Shown piece after piece: positions 46,878-57,146 of a stretch of DNA of 64,000 nucleotides. Position 1 is the first letter of the stretch; the number at the start of each line of letters is the position of its first letter. The notes under the pieces are model-generated. The model saw only the letters and a list, made by a program, of their open reading frames with translations, was not told where the DNA came from and searched no databases. Position numbers and translations under genes: made by a program. The DNA comes from Nocardia brasiliensis IFM 10847 (GTDB lineage: Bacteria > Actinomycetota > Actinomycetes > Mycobacteriales > Mycobacteriaceae): contig NZ_BAUA01000035.1 of NCBI RefSeq assembly GCF_000710915.1, positions 62,001 through 126,000 on the forward strand. Reading direction: 5' to 3'.

Positions 46878-48221
46878 CTATTCGGGCAACGCCTGTTTCG
46901 ATTCCACCGCCGATCGGGTGCGTGCGAGTATCCGCTTCCACAGGTACAGCACGCCGACCGCGGACGCGATCATGCAGGCGCCGACCACCCAGAGTCCCGC
47001 ACGCTGGGTGCCGGTCCAATCCTTCAGCCAGCCGGTGATGTAGGGCGCGGCGAAACCACTGATGTTGCCGATGGAGTTGATCAGCGCGATGCCCGCGGCG
47101 GCGGCCGCACCGGAGAGGAAGGTGCTCGGCAACGCCCAGAAAGTCGGCAGGGCGGCGAGGACGCCGACGGCGCACACGGTCACCGCGGCCATGGCCGCGA
47201 ACGGGTTGCCGAGGTACAGCGCGACCGGAATGGCGAGCCCGCCGACCAGCGCGGGCAGCGCGACGTGCCAGGCCCGCTCGCCGGTCCGGTCGCCGTGCCT
47301 GCTCCAGAGCACCATCACCACCGCGCCGATGACGTACGGCACCGCGTTGATCAGGCCGCGCTGCACCACCGAGTAGTGCGTGCCGTATTGCTCTTGGAAG
47401 CCGTTGATGATGGTCGGCAGGAAGAAGCCGAGCGCGTACAAGCCGTAGACGATGCCGCCGTAGACGAGCGCGAGCCCGAGCACTCGGGAATCGGTGAGCG
47501 CCTTGCGCAACGTCCACTGTTCCTGTTTCTCCACGGCGGCCTGTTCCGCGGCGAGTTCGCTACTGAGCCATTGCCGTTCGTCGCGGGTCAACCAGCGGGC
47601 CTGGGCGGGGCTGTCGGTGAGATAGAACCAGGTCACCACCGCGAGGAAGATCGCGGGCAGTCCTTCCACGAGGAACATGAACCGCCAGCCACTCAGCCCG
47701 AACACCCCGTGCCCGTACTGGATGATGAGGCTGGACAGCGTGGAGCCGAGCGCAGTGGACACGGGCACGGCCACCATGAACAGGGCGACGATCTTCGCTC
47801 GCTGATTCTGCGGGAACCAGTAGGTGAGGTAGAGCAGGATGCCGGGGAAGAAGCCTGCTTCCGCGACGCCGAGCACGAAACGCAGGATGTACAGGACGGT
47901 TTCGTTCGGCACGAACGCCATCGCGGTCGCGACCAGCCCCCAGCTGGCCAGGATCCGGGCGATCCAGCGGCGCGCGCCGAAGCGGTGCAGCGCCACGTTG
48001 CTCGGTACCTCGAGCACCAGGTAGCCGATGAAGAATATTCCGGAGGCGAGGCCGAATGCCGTCTCGGTGAGTCCGAGATCGGCTTTCATTCCGCTGGGTC
48101 CGGCGAAGCCGATATTGACCCGATCCAGATAGTTGACGAAGTAGAGCAGCCCGAGGAACGGCACCAGTCGGATTACGACCTTGCGCAGTGTCGCGCGGGA
48201 AACGTCGGGTGTGACATCCAT
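46878..48221 (-). CDS. MFS transporter, anion:cation symporter (phthalate permease) type
   Basis: 447 aa, about 12 helices. ATG 48221 gives MDVTPDVSRATLRKVVIRLV. LYFVNYLDRVNIGFA (first helix DRxN pattern), GVAEAGFFPGILLYLTYWFP and ASRHGD-like loops (LWSRHGDRTGERAW) mark the ACS family, which carries organic acids or glucarate-type substrates. Substrate not determined. Divergent from the Rid gene. Confidence 0.9.
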   Translation of the reverse strand: MDVTPDVSRATLRKVVIRLVPFLGLLYFVNYLDRVNIGFAGPSGMKADLGLTETAFGLASGIFFIGYLVLEVPSNVALHRFGARRWIARILASWGLVATAMAFVPNETVLYILRFVLGVAEAGFFPGILLYLTYWFPQNQRAKIVALFMVAVPVSTALGSTLSSLIIQYGHGVFGLSGWRFMFLVEGLPAIFLAVVTWFYLTDSPAQARWLTRDERQWLSSELAAEQAAVEKQEQWTLRKALTDSRVLGLALVYGGIVYGLYALGFFLPTIINGFQEQYGTHYSVVQRGLINAVPYVIGAVVMVLWSRHGDRTGERAWHVALPALVGGLAIPVALYLGNPFAAMAAVTVCAVGVLAALPTFWALPSTFLSGAAAAAGIALINSIGNISGFAAPYITGWLKDWTGTQRAGLWVVGACMIASAVGVLYLWKRILARTRSAVESKQALPE

Positions 48222-48363
48222 CCGCGCACTGTCCCATATCGGGCACCAGGTTTCAGCCGATACGAGCGGCCGATCGGTATCCGGCCGCAATGGTCCGCCG
48301 AACGGCGGGTAACAGCGGAATCGCATGATTCGCACCCGTGCCAGCGCCGGTTACGCTGGCGCC

Positions 48364-48777
48364 ATGATCAACGAGAGGTTCGCCGATATCCCAGGCGTCG
48401 CACCGGGTTTCGGCTACGCCCACGCGGTGACCACCTCGGCCGGACTCGCCTTCGTGTCCGGTCAGATCGCGGTGGACGCCGCGGGCAACGTGGTCGGCCC
48501 GGGCGATCTGGCCGCGCAGACCAGGCAGGCGCTGACCAATCTGGAGAACGTGCTGCGCGCGCTCGGCGCCGACTGGACCGACCTGGTCAAATTCACCTGG
48601 TTCGTGACCGATGTCAGTCGATTGCAGGTGGTCCGCGACGTCCGCGACGAGTTCCTGCGACCTGCACTCGGCGACCGTCCTAATCCCGCGAGCTCCCTCG
48701 TCCAGGTGGCCGGGTTGTTCCGGCCCGAGTTCCTCGTCGAAGTGGAGGCCGTTGTCGCGCTGCGCGACGCGCGCTGA
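48364..48777 (+). CDS. Rid-superfamily protein lacking the RidA catalytic arginine
   Basis: 137 aa. FVSGQIAVDAAGNVVGPGDL, QALTNLENVLRALGADWTDL and RPNPASSLVQVAGLF match the Rid fold. RidA proteins have an Arg in the P-A-R-S/T segment to bind the imine substrate; here it reads NPASS. So the protein probably belongs to a Rid subgroup without enamine/imine deaminase activity. ATG 48364. Confidence 0.85.
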   Translation: MINERFADIPGVAPGFGYAHAVTTSAGLAFVSGQIAVDAAGNVVGPGDLAAQTRQALTNLENVLRALGADWTDLVKFTWFVTDVSRLQVVRDVRDEFLRPALGDRPNPASSLVQVAGLFRPEFLVEVEAVVALRDAR

Positions 48778-48934
48778 GCGGCGGAGCTGCACCTCGCACC
48801 GAAACCGCACGGTATGCCCAGGTCGGAACCCGGTATTCGGGGTATCGGATCTGGCGATCCCGACACGGAGCGGGACCGCCGGTGGGAAGCTCGAAGTACC
48901 GCAGGTGTCGGGGCGCGAGGAAGCGAGACGCACA

Positions 48935-51139
48935 GTGGACAAGACGAGCGGATCTGCTGGAGGCAACGGCAGAGTACTTTCGGCCGAGCGGCCGGAACAG
49001 ATACGGAATGTGGTCCTGGTCGGGCACAGTGGATCGGGCAAGACCACCCTGGTGGAGGCGTTGGCGCTGACCACGGGGACCGTGAACCGGGCGGGCCGGG
49101 TCGAGGACGGAACATCGCTGTCCGATTACGACGAGATCGAGCATCGGCAGCACAGGTCTGTGCAATTGTCCGTGGTGCCGCTGGCCTGGGCCGGGATGAA
49201 AATCAACCTGCTGGATACCCCCGGCTACGCGGACTTCGTCGGCGAACTGCGGGCGGGTCTGCGGGCCGCGGACGCCGCACTGTTCGTGATCTCGGCGGCC
49301 GAGGGCGCCGAAGGTGTCAGCGGTGCCACGCGCGCGCTGTGGGAGGAGTGCGCGGCGGTCGGTATGCCGCGCGCGATCGTGATCACGCACCTGGACACCG
49401 CGCGGGCCGACTACGACGAGATGACCGAGACCTGTCGCGCGGTACTCGGCGGCGGCGCGTCGGAAAACATTCTGCCGCTGCATCTTCCGGTGTACGGACC
49501 GAAGAGCGCGGATGGTCATCGACCGGTCACCGGACTCATCGAGCTGCTGCCCAACTGCGTGGTCGACTACTCCTCCGGTGAGTGCGTCCAGGCCACGCCC
49601 ACGCCCGAACAGCAACCGCTGCTGGACGAGGCCCGCAACCGGCTCATCGAGGGCATCATCGCCGAGAGCGAAGACGAGTCCCTGATGGACCGCTATCTCG
49701 GCGGCGAGCCCATCGAGCTCACCACCCTCGTCACCGACCTGGAACGCGCGGTGGCCCGGGGCAGCTTCCATCCGGTGCTGTTCGGCGCGCCCGCTCCGGA
49801 AGGCGCGAAACAAGGGCTGGGCACGGTCGAGCTGCTGGACCTGATCACCGGCGGCTTCCCGACGCCGGCCGAGCACATCGTCTCCGCCGTCACCGCCGCG
49901 GACGGCAACACCCGCCGCCGGCTCGACTGCGACCCGGACGGCGTGCTCGCGGCCGAGGTGATCCGCACCGCCTCCGACCCGTATGTCGGCCGGGTGTCAC
50001 TGGTTCGCGTCTTCTCCGGCACGCTGCGCGCCGACGACACCGTGCACGTCTGCGGGCACGGACTGGAGGCACGCGGGCACGAGAGCCACGATGTCGACGA
50101 GCGGGTCGGCGCGGTGTCCGCGCCGTTCGGCAAGAGCCAGCGCCCGCTCGGCCAGGCCATCGCCGGCGATATCGCCTACGTCACCAAACTCGGTCACGCC
50201 GAAACCGGCGACACCCTGTCCGGCGTGGACAAACCGCTGCTCATCGAGCCGTGGCAGATGCCGGATCCGTTGCTGCCCATCGCCATCACCGCACACAGCA
50301 AAGCCGACGAGGACAAGCTCTCGCAGAGCCTGGCCCGGCTGGCGGCCGAAGATCCCGCGGTGCGGCTCGAGCACAACATCCAGACCCATCAGCTGGTGCT
50401 CTGGTGTCTGGGCGAGGCGCATCGCGATGTCGCGCTGGAACGACTGCGCACCAGATTCGGCGTGCAGGTAGACGTCGTCGAGCATCAGGTGGCGCTGCGA
50501 GAGACGTTCGCGGGCAAGGCTTGCGGGCGCGGCAGGCATGTGAAGCAGTCCGGCGGGCACGGGCAGTACGCGGTATGCGAGATAGAGGTCGAGCCATTGC
50601 CCGGCGGGTCGGGCATCGAGTTCGTGGACCGGGTGGTCGGCGGAGTCGTACCGCGCCAATTCATCCCGTCGGTCGAGAAGGGTGTGCGCGCCCAGGCCAC
50701 CCGCGGTGTCGCCGCCGGATATCCACTGGTCGACGTCCGGGTCACGCTGTTCGACGGCAAAGCGCACTCGGTCGACTCCTCCGATGCCGCCTTTCAGACC
50801 GCGGGTGCGCTGGCCCTGCGCGAAGCCGCGGCCACGGCGGGCGTCGCCCTGCTGGAACCGATCGCCGACGTATGGGTCGTGGTCTCCGACGACTACGTGG
50901 GGCCGGTGTTGAGCGATCTGTCCGGCCGGCGCGGTCGCGTCCTGGGCACCGAACCACATGGCCTCGGCCGCACCCGAATTCACGCCGAGGTGCCCGAACT
51001 CGAACTCAGCCGCTATGCCATCGATCTGCGTTCTCTTTCGCACGGCACCGGCGATTTCAATCGCACCTACACCCGGCACGAATCGATGCCGAACCAGCTG
51101 GCCGCAAGTCTGCGCGAGCAAGGCAAAAAGAAATCCTGA
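48935..51139 (+). CDS. EF-G-like translational GTPase (FusA2 type)
   Basis: 734 aa. RNVVLVGHSGSGKTTLVEAL is the P-loop; the usual EF-G GHVDAGKTT is replaced by GHSGSGKTT, as in Mtb Rv0120c (FusA2). DTPGYADFVGE is G3; domains II-V are complete (HVKQSGGHGQYAVCEI, YVGPVLSDLSGRRGRVLG). The G4 motif reads THLDTARA rather than NKxD, suggesting altered nucleotide selectivity. GTG 48935 with GAGGAAG at 48917. Likely a ribosome-associated GTPase not acting as the main translocase. Confidence 0.9.
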   Translation: MDKTSGSAGGNGRVLSAERPEQIRNVVLVGHSGSGKTTLVEALALTTGTVNRAGRVEDGTSLSDYDEIEHRQHRSVQLSVVPLAWAGMKINLLDTPGYADFVGELRAGLRAADAALFVISAAEGAEGVSGATRALWEECAAVGMPRAIVITHLDTARADYDEMTETCRAVLGGGASENILPLHLPVYGPKSADGHRPVTGLIELLPNCVVDYSSGECVQATPTPEQQPLLDEARNRLIEGIIAESEDESLMDRYLGGEPIELTTLVTDLERAVARGSFHPVLFGAPAPEGAKQGLGTVELLDLITGGFPTPAEHIVSAVTAADGNTRRRLDCDPDGVLAAEVIRTASDPYVGRVSLVRVFSGTLRADDTVHVCGHGLEARGHESHDVDERVGAVSAPFGKSQRPLGQAIAGDIAYVTKLGHAETGDTLSGVDKPLLIEPWQMPDPLLPIAITAHSKADEDKLSQSLARLAAEDPAVRLEHNIQTHQLVLWCLGEAHRDVALERLRTRFGVQVDVVEHQVALRETFAGKACGRGRHVKQSGGHGQYAVCEIEVEPLPGGSGIEFVDRVVGGVVPRQFIPSVEKGVRAQATRGVAAGYPLVDVRVTLFDGKAHSVDSSDAAFQTAGALALREAAATAGVALLEPIADVWVVVSDDYVGPVLSDLSGRRGRVLGTEPHGLGRTRIHAEVPELELSRYAIDLRSLSHGTGDFNRTYTRHESMPNQLAASLREQGKKKS

Positions 51140-51147
51140 GAACAGGA

Positions 51148-51183
51148 TTCGGGCCCATTCACCGCGTAGTGCATGGGCCCGAA
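51148..51183. terminator. Bidirectional hairpin between FusA2-like and phosphatase genes
   Basis: TTCGGGCCCAT / ATGGGCCCGAA, 11-bp stem, 14-nt loop, between convergent genes. Confidence 0.8.
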
Positions 51184-51197
51184 CCACTTCCGGTCGG

Positions 51198-52103
51198 TCA
51201 GCTGACAAGATTCTTGCGCAGCTTCAGGATGGTGCCGGCGTCCAGTCCGAGGCCCTGGGTGAGGAACTTGCCGAAATCCCCGTAGTCCTGCTCGATCTTG
51301 GCGACGGCGACGTCCAGGTACGCGTCGCGCACCTCTTGCAGCGGGATCAGCAGATCCGGATTCTGCATCAGACCGGCCTGTTTCACCTGCTGCCGCAGCG
51401 CCGCGTCCGCCGCGGCGCGATACTGGTTGGACAGCAGATAGTCTTGCCGCGCAGTCCGTTCCGGCACGCCGACCGCACGCAAGGTGACATACGTCAGCCA
51501 GCCCGTGCGATCCTTGCCCGCGGTGCAGTGGTACAGCGTCACCTTGTCGGTGTTGGCGAGATCCTTGATGGTCTGCCCGAACCCGGCCCGCGACTGCTGG
51601 GTGAAGAAGCTGGCGTAGACGCCCTTCATGATCTCCTCGGCCTTGCCGTTGCCGAGCATCTCCTCCTGCTTCACCGGATCACGCAGCTGGATCACCGAGA
51701 GCAGCTTCTGGAACAGTCCGGTGTCGTCTATCGGCCTGGCCACCGCCTGCGCGCCGGGGATCGGCTTGTCCGCGCCGGCGAACTGCACCTCGGCCGGGGT
51801 GCGGAAGTCGATCACCTTCTGCACGTTCAGGCCCGCCAGCTTCTGTACATCGGCGGCGGTGAGCTTCTCCAGCGAGTCGGCGCGAACAGCTTTGCCCGAC
51901 TTCACCTTCGCTCCGTCATAGGTGCGATATCCGCCGATATCGCGGGCATTGACCGCGCCCTGCAGATCGATCTTCCCGCCTGCGGCGATCGCGGACTCCG
52001 CCTGTGCGTCCGGTTGTGCGGCCGCGAACGGCGAGGCGGTCGTCGCCGTCAGCGCGAAGGTCGCCAGCACTGCGGCGAGTAGCGAAACTATTGAGTACTT
52101 CAT
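51198..52103 (-). CDS. Secreted tyrosine-protein phosphatase (PtpB/DSP-like)
   Basis: 301 aa. Signal peptide MKYSIVSLLAAVLATFALTA from ATG 52103. LQGAVNARDIGGYRTYDG is the N-terminal motif of PtpB-type lipid/tyrosine phosphatases, and LYHCTAGKDRTGWLTYV is the P-loop HCxxGKDR with catalytic Cys. Mtb PtpB (Rv0153c) is exported and host-directed; a role here is inferred only from the family. The frame extends upstream to 52220, but the ATG gives the signal. Confidence 0.88.
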   Translation of the reverse strand: MKYSIVSLLAAVLATFALTATTASPFAAAQPDAQAESAIAAGGKIDLQGAVNARDIGGYRTYDGAKVKSGKAVRADSLEKLTAADVQKLAGLNVQKVIDFRTPAEVQFAGADKPIPGAQAVARPIDDTGLFQKLLSVIQLRDPVKQEEMLGNGKAEEIMKGVYASFFTQQSRAGFGQTIKDLANTDKVTLYHCTAGKDRTGWLTYVTLRAVGVPERTARQDYLLSNQYRAAADAALRQQVKQAGLMQNPDLLIPLQEVRDAYLDVAVAKIEQDYGDFGKFLTQGLGLDAGTILKLRKNLVS

Positions 52104-52472
52104 GGCGCGGGACAGTAGGGCGCGCGACGCGGCCGCTGCCGGGTTTCCCGCTGATCCCGCCGCAGTTGCCCCGCTCACCGGAATCACCCCGCCGACCAGC
52201 GGGATCACCGCGCCGGACAACGGGATTCAGGCTGGACAACCGACCGGATTCCGCATCCGGGGCGACGTGGGCCGGGCGAGCGCACAGAACACCTCGTGCC
52301 CTCAGCGTGCGCACATCAGCAGGCGCTCGCCGCGACGCAAGGTCAGCACGCGACCGCACCGTACAGAGTTCCCCGCGCCCGCCTTCCCCCGAGATCATCC
52401 CGGTTGGCCGCCGCTCTCGCAAACGCGTGCCGGTCCCGCCTTCTCCAGTGTCGGGCGGCTAGCGTCGAGCGC
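52104..52472. other. Intergenic region phosphatase / guanine deaminase
   Basis: 369 bp. A short iteration around 52185-52225 (ACCGGAATCACCCCGCCGACC, ACCGCGCCGGAC) is visible; no gene, promoter match or terminator is supported. Confidence 0.4.
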
Positions 52473-53819
52473 ATGGCCGAATGCGAGGAGCTGCCCGCCG
52501 TATTCCGCGGCACCGTATTGCATTTCCTGCGCGACCCCGGGCCCGACAGCGCACCCGACGCGTGGGAACTGTTCGAGGACGGCGCGCTCGCGGTCGCCGC
52601 CGACGGTACCGTCGCCTGGGCGGGCGAGTGGTCCGCGCTGCCGGAGGGACTCCGCGGCACGGTGGTCGATCACCGAGGCAGGTTGATCCTGCCCGGTTTC
52701 GTGGACGCCCACATCCACTACAGCCAGTACGACATGATCGCGAGTTTCGGTGCGCGCCTGCCGGATTGGCTACAGGACTACGTGTTCCCGGCCGAGCGCG
52801 AGTTCGCCGATCCCGCGCACGCGCGCCGCATCGCGGAGATCTTCCTCGACACCCTGCTGGCCTGCGGCACCACCACCGCGAGCGTGCACCCGACCGTGCA
52901 CCCGGCCTCGGTCGACGCGTTCTGCGCCGCGGCCCGCGCCCGTGACCTGCGGATGACGTGCGGCAAGGTGCTGATGGACCGGCAACCGGATGCGCCGGAG
53001 TTCCTCCGGGACCGGACGCTGTCCGAGGCTGAGAACCAGACGCGGCGGCTCCGTACCCGCTGGCACGGCAACGGTCGTCTGACCTACGCGATCACCCCGC
53101 GCTTCGCGCCGTCCTCCACGGACGAGCAGTTGGCGTTGGCGGGGCGGCTGTTCCGCGAGTTCCCGGATGTCGCGTTGCAAACCCACGCCGCGGAGAGCGG
53201 TCCGGAGACCGAACAGGTCCTGGCTCGCTTCGCTGGAGCCCGCTCATACCTCGACGTCTACGACCGCGTGGGCATGCTCGGCCCCCGCTCGCTGTTCGCC
53301 CACTGCGTGCACATCGATGCGCTGGACCGGTCCCGGCTGGCCGAGACCGGTGCCGCCATCGCCTTTTGCCCCACCTCGAACCTGTTCCTCGGCAGCGGCC
53401 TGTTCGACCTGCCCGCCGCCTGGCAGGCGGGCATCCGGGTCGGTCTCGGCACCGATTGCGGTGCGGGCACCAGTTATTCGATGCTGCGCACCCTCAACGA
53501 GGCGTACAAGGTGGTGATGCTCAACGAGTCGGCGAAACCCGAAGCGCAGCGCACCAGCTTGACCGCGCTGCGCGGGTTCTACCTCGCCACTCTCGGCGGT
53601 GCCGAAGCGATGTACTGCGACGAGCGCATCGGCAACTTCCGCGCCGGAAAGGACGCCGACTTCGTCGTGCTGGACTGGGCGGCGACCCCGGTCCTCGCGC
53701 ACCGCGTCGACCGGGCCCGCGACTTCCATGAACGGTTGTTCGCCCAGATGATGCTCGGCGACGAACGCTCCGTGGTGGCCACCTACATCATGGGACGACG
53801 CGCATTCGCCCGATCCTAG
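52473..53819 (+). CDS. guaD: Guanine deaminase (amidohydrolase)
   Basis: 448 aa. Hydrolyses guanine to xanthine and ammonia. PGFVDAHIHYSQYDMIA is the first metal motif (HxH), LQTHAAESGPETEQV, MLGPRSLFAHCVHID and CPTSNLFLGSGLFDL follow, with GTDCGAGTSYSML carrying the last Asp. Start ATG 52473. The preceding gene is divergent, the next is convergent and overlaps by 4 nt. Confidence 0.92.
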   Translation: MAECEELPAVFRGTVLHFLRDPGPDSAPDAWELFEDGALAVAADGTVAWAGEWSALPEGLRGTVVDHRGRLILPGFVDAHIHYSQYDMIASFGARLPDWLQDYVFPAEREFADPAHARRIAEIFLDTLLACGTTTASVHPTVHPASVDAFCAAARARDLRMTCGKVLMDRQPDAPEFLRDRTLSEAENQTRRLRTRWHGNGRLTYAITPRFAPSSTDEQLALAGRLFREFPDVALQTHAAESGPETEQVLARFAGARSYLDVYDRVGMLGPRSLFAHCVHIDALDRSRLAETGAAIAFCPTSNLFLGSGLFDLPAAWQAGIRVGLGTDCGAGTSYSMLRTLNEAYKVVMLNESAKPEAQRTSLTALRGFYLATLGGAEAMYCDERIGNFRAGKDADFVVLDWAATPVLAHRVDRARDFHERLFAQMMLGDERSVVATYIMGRRAFARS

Positions 53820-55290
53820 CGCCGGGCCGCGCGCAACTCCTCGGCGCGCGGGTCGTACACCAGCCTCGATTCGGGATGATCGAACACGCGCACCGGGCGC
53901 GTGTCCGCGTCGAAACGCTGCCAGCCCGGATCTCCGTGCGCGACGAAATCCACCCAAGCGCGGTGCATTTCGTCGGCGAGCGGCTGCGGCGGGTTGGGTC
54001 CGGTGATCGCGTGCCCGGACGCGAGAGTGTCGAAAATGAACGAGGTCTCCAGTGCGTGGCAGGCGCCGAGCCCGTCCACTCCGGAGGGCCAAGCGAATTC
54101 GTAGACGAATGTCGGCACGTGCGCACAGACTTGCGCGAACCGCACGATATCGGACCGGAACGCGACATCGGTGAAGATCGCGGCCAACAGGTCCGCCGGC
54201 GTCGCGGTCGGCCGGTCGGCGGCGAAAACGTCGGCGAGTTCCGGTGCCATTCCGTAGCGGGCGAGGAAGAACGGCAACGTTTCGGCGGTCACCGCGGCGG
54301 CGACACCGGTGGGCATCAGGAAGAAACGGAACTCCTCGGCGGCGTAGCCGCAGAGCAGGGGCAGCGCTCGATCCGGTTGCGATTCCAGCACTTTCAATGG
54401 CGTGTCGGTCAACACGTCCCCGTCGATCACCGGGAAGAAGTTGAGGATGCCGATCCCGTTCGTGATGAACGACGCACCCCAGCGTTGCGCGGACGGATCG
54501 ATCATCTGGTCCAGCGCCACCGCTTCCTGCGCGTCCAGCAGTTCGCTATCCCCGAGTGCGCCGAAAGCCGTTGCGGACGGCTCTATTCCGAGCTTCGCCG
54601 CCGCGGCGGCCGACAGCTTGCGCGCATCGTCCATGGGCGCGGCCGCGACGGTGGTGCCGTTCTGGATGATCGCGCGTCGAAAAGTCCCTGCGCCAGAGGA
54701 GTAGCCAGCAGCGCGGCGACGCTCATACCTCCCGCGGACAAGCCGCCGAGCGTGACGGTGCCCGGGTCGCCCCCGAAGGCCGCGACATTCTCCTGCACCC
54801 AGCGCAGCGCGAAGATCTGGTCGTGCAGACCACGATTCGGCGGCGCGCCGTCCAGCACCGCGAACCCGGCCATGCCGACGCGGTAGTTCATCGACACCAC
54901 CACGACGCCGTCCCGCGCGAAGGCACTACCGTCGGCGACCGCGCCCGCATTGGACCCGCGCGAGTATCCGCCGCCGTGGATCCAGACCAGCACCGGCAGC
55001 CCGCCCGCACTCGGATCCGGCGTCCACACATTGACATTCAAGTATTCGTCGCCCGGCACCTGGTTCATGGTGACCAAAGCCTGGATTCCGTCGGGGTACG
55101 GCGCCTGCGGGCAGGTCGGTCCATACGTCGTCGCGTCCCGCACCCCCGCCCACTCCCCCACGGGCTTCGGCAATTCGAACCGCGCCGCCCCCACCGCCGG
55201 TGCGGCATAAGGAATCCCGAGAAACGCATACACCCCCGCCCGCGCGACTCCCCGAATCCGCCCACCGCTGACCGATACGACCGCTTCCAC
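53816..55290 (-). pseudogene. Type-B carboxylesterase, split by a one-base frameshift
   Basis: N-terminal half (from GTG 55290, preceded by AAGGAGGGG) reads VEAVVSVSGGRIRGVA, VYAFLGIPYAAP, VWIHGGGYSRGSN and TLGGLSAGGMSVA with the nucleophile Ser. After LAQGL the frame breaks; the correct continuation FRRAIIQNGTTVAAAPMDDA is in the next frame and runs to 53816 with the acid Glu region (AAEEFRFF) and GACHALETSFIF (His). Adding one base to the A run 54680-54683 gives an uninterrupted 491 aa, the normal family length. Function then would be ester hydrolysis of broad substrates. Confidence 0.85.
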
Positions 55291-55595
55291 GATCCCCTCC
55301 TTCTCCCCATACTTCCGCCCCGCAGGCCGATCCCCGCGCGACCCCATCCCCTTGTTCCCCACCACTCGACGATCGAAACCGAAGTGGGCGGATGCTGCCG
55401 CAGATCCACTGCAACAACCGAGCACCGCTCAGCCACCCAGCTGTATGTCGCCAGGGTCGCTGGTGCGCACCGGCACCGGGGTTGATGGGCGCAACGCCGT
55501 TACGGCGTCGATCGCGCGGTTGTGATCGTCCCGGAAATGGGGCGAGCCCTCCCGCGCCGTTGCGGGAGGGCTCGAAACCACTTGGGTCCTACGAA
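55291..55595. other. Intergenic region carboxylesterase / glnA
   Basis: 305 bp holding the glnA terminator (55544-55573) and the esterase upstream region. No gene is supported. Confidence 0.5.
55544..55573 (-). terminator. glnA terminator
   Basis: GAGCCCTCCCGC / GCGGGAGGGCTC, a perfect 12-bp stem with a 6-nt loop, 23 bp after the glnA stop. Confidence 0.88.
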
Positions 55596-57032
55596 TTACA
55601 CGTCGAAGTAGAGTTCGAACTCGTAGGGGTGCGGGCGCAGGTTCACGGGGGCGATTTCCTGGTCGCGCTTGATGTTGATCCAGGTCTCGATCAGGTCGTC
55701 GGTGAAGACGTTGCCTTCGGTCAGGTAGTCGTGATCCTGCTCGAGGCGGTCGATGACCGTGGCGAGGCTGGTGGGGGCCTGCGGGATGTTCTTGGCCTCC
55801 TCCGGCGGGAGCTCGTAGAGGTCCTTGTCGACGGGGGCCAGCGGCTCGATCTTGTTCTTGATGCCGTCCAGGCCGGCCATCATCATGGCGGCGAAGGCCA
55901 GGTACGGGTTGCCCGAGGAGTCCGGCGCGCGGAACTCGATGCGCTTGGCCTTCGGGTTGTTGCCGGTCACCGGGATGCGCACGGCCGCGGAGCGGTTGCG
56001 CTGCGAGTACACCAGGTTGATCGGGGCCTCGTAGCCCGGCACCAGACGGTGGTAGGAGTTCACGGTCGGGTTGGTGAACGCCAGCAGCGACGGCGCGTGG
56101 TGCAGGATGCCGCCGATGTAGTGGCGCGCCAGATCGGAGAGACCGCCGTAGCCCGCTTCGTCGTGGAACAGCGGCTTGCCGTCCTTCCACAGCGACTGGT
56201 GCACGTGCATGCCCGAGCCGTTGTCACCGAAGAGCGGCTTCGGCATGAAGGTGACGGTCTTGCCCTCGGCCCACGCGGTGTTCTTCACGATGTACTTGAA
56301 CAGCTGCAGGTCGTCGGCCGCGCCGAGCAGGGTGTTGAACTTGTAGTTGATCTCGGCCTGACCGGCGGTGCCGACCTCATGGTGGCCGCGCTCGAGCTCG
56401 AAGCCCGCGTTCTGCAGGTTGGTCGAGATCTTGTCGCGCAGGTCGACGTAGTGGTCATACGGCGCGACGGGGAAGTAGCCGCCCTTGTTGCGCACCTTGT
56501 AACCACGGTTGAGGGTGCCGTCCGGGTTGAACTCGGCGCCGGTGTTCCAGGAGCCCGAGACCGACTCGATCTCGTAGAAGGCGCCGTTCATGGCCGAGTC
56601 GTAACGGATCGAGTCGAAGATGTAGAACTCCGCCTCGGCGCCGAAGTACGCGGTGTCGGCGATACCGGTGGAGCGCAGGTACTCCTCGGCCTTGCGCGCG
56701 ATGTTGCGCGGGTCGCGGCTGTAGGCCTCGCGGGTGAACGGGTCGTGCACGAAGAAGTTCAGGTTCAGCGTCTTGGCCGCCCGGAACGGGTCGAGGCGCG
56801 CGGTGCTGAAGTCGGGCAGCAGCAGCATGTCCGACTCGTCGATCGACTGGAAACCGCGGACGGACGAGCCGTCGAAGGCCAGCCCTTCCTCTGCGAGGTC
56901 GGTCGTGAACGCCTTCGCCGGGATCGAGAAGTGCTGCTGCACACCGGGAAGATCACTGAATCGGATGTCGACGTATTCGACTTCTTCATCAGCAAGATAT
57001 TTGATGACCTCGTCGGCCGTGCTGAACGTCAC
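55596..57032 (-). CDS. glnA: Glutamine synthetase, type I-beta
   Basis: 478 aa dodecameric ammonia-assimilating enzyme (ortholog of Mtb GlnA1). [43 protein letters not shown] (metal Glu) and [12 protein letters not shown] are present; the adenylylation Tyr is in [18 protein letters not shown], so GlnE control is expected. Start GTG 57032 with AAGGAG upstream. A GlnR box sits 77-114 bp upstream. A good terminator follows. Confidence 0.97.
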   Translation of the reverse strand: MTFSTADEVIKYLADEEVEYVDIRFSDLPGVQQHFSIPAKAFTTDLAEEGLAFDGSSVRGFQSIDESDMLLLPDFSTARLDPFRAAKTLNLNFFVHDPFTREAYSRDPRNIARKAEEYLRSTGIADTAYFGAEAEFYIFDSIRYDSAMNGAFYEIESVSGSWNTGAEFNPDGTLNRGYKVRNKGGYFPVAPYDHYVDLRDKISTNLQNAGFELERGHHEVGTAGQAEINYKFNTLLGAADDLQLFKYIVKNTAWAEGKTVTFMPKPLFGDNGSGMHVHQSLWKDGKPLFHDEAGYGGLSDLARHYIGGILHHAPSLLAFTNPTVNSYHRLVPGYEAPINLVYSQRNRSAAVRIPVTGNNPKAKRIEFRAPDSSGNPYLAFAAMMMAGLDGIKNKIEPLAPVDKDLYELPPEEAKNIPQAPTSLATVIDRLEQDHDYLTEGNVFTDDLIETWINIKRDQEIAPVNLRPHPYEFELYFDV

Positions 57033-57108
57033 TTGTTCTCCTTACGGATCGGTTCCCAGCCAGTGTCGATTGCATGGGTTCGTCGCGTCCAGACGGTATG
57101 GACGCGGT

Positions 57109-57146
57109 GTTTCCCCGCAGTCAAGGCTGTGTTTCGCCAGTGTTAC
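57109..57146 (-). promoter_or_regulatory. GlnR box upstream of glnA
   Basis: On the minus strand: GTAAC-N6-GAAAC-N6-TTGAC-N6-GAAAC, four half-sites with exact 6-nt spacing (57146 to 57109), 77 bp before the glnA start. This is the known actinobacterial GlnR operator arrangement of two GTnAC-N6-GAAAC boxes. Confidence 0.85.
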
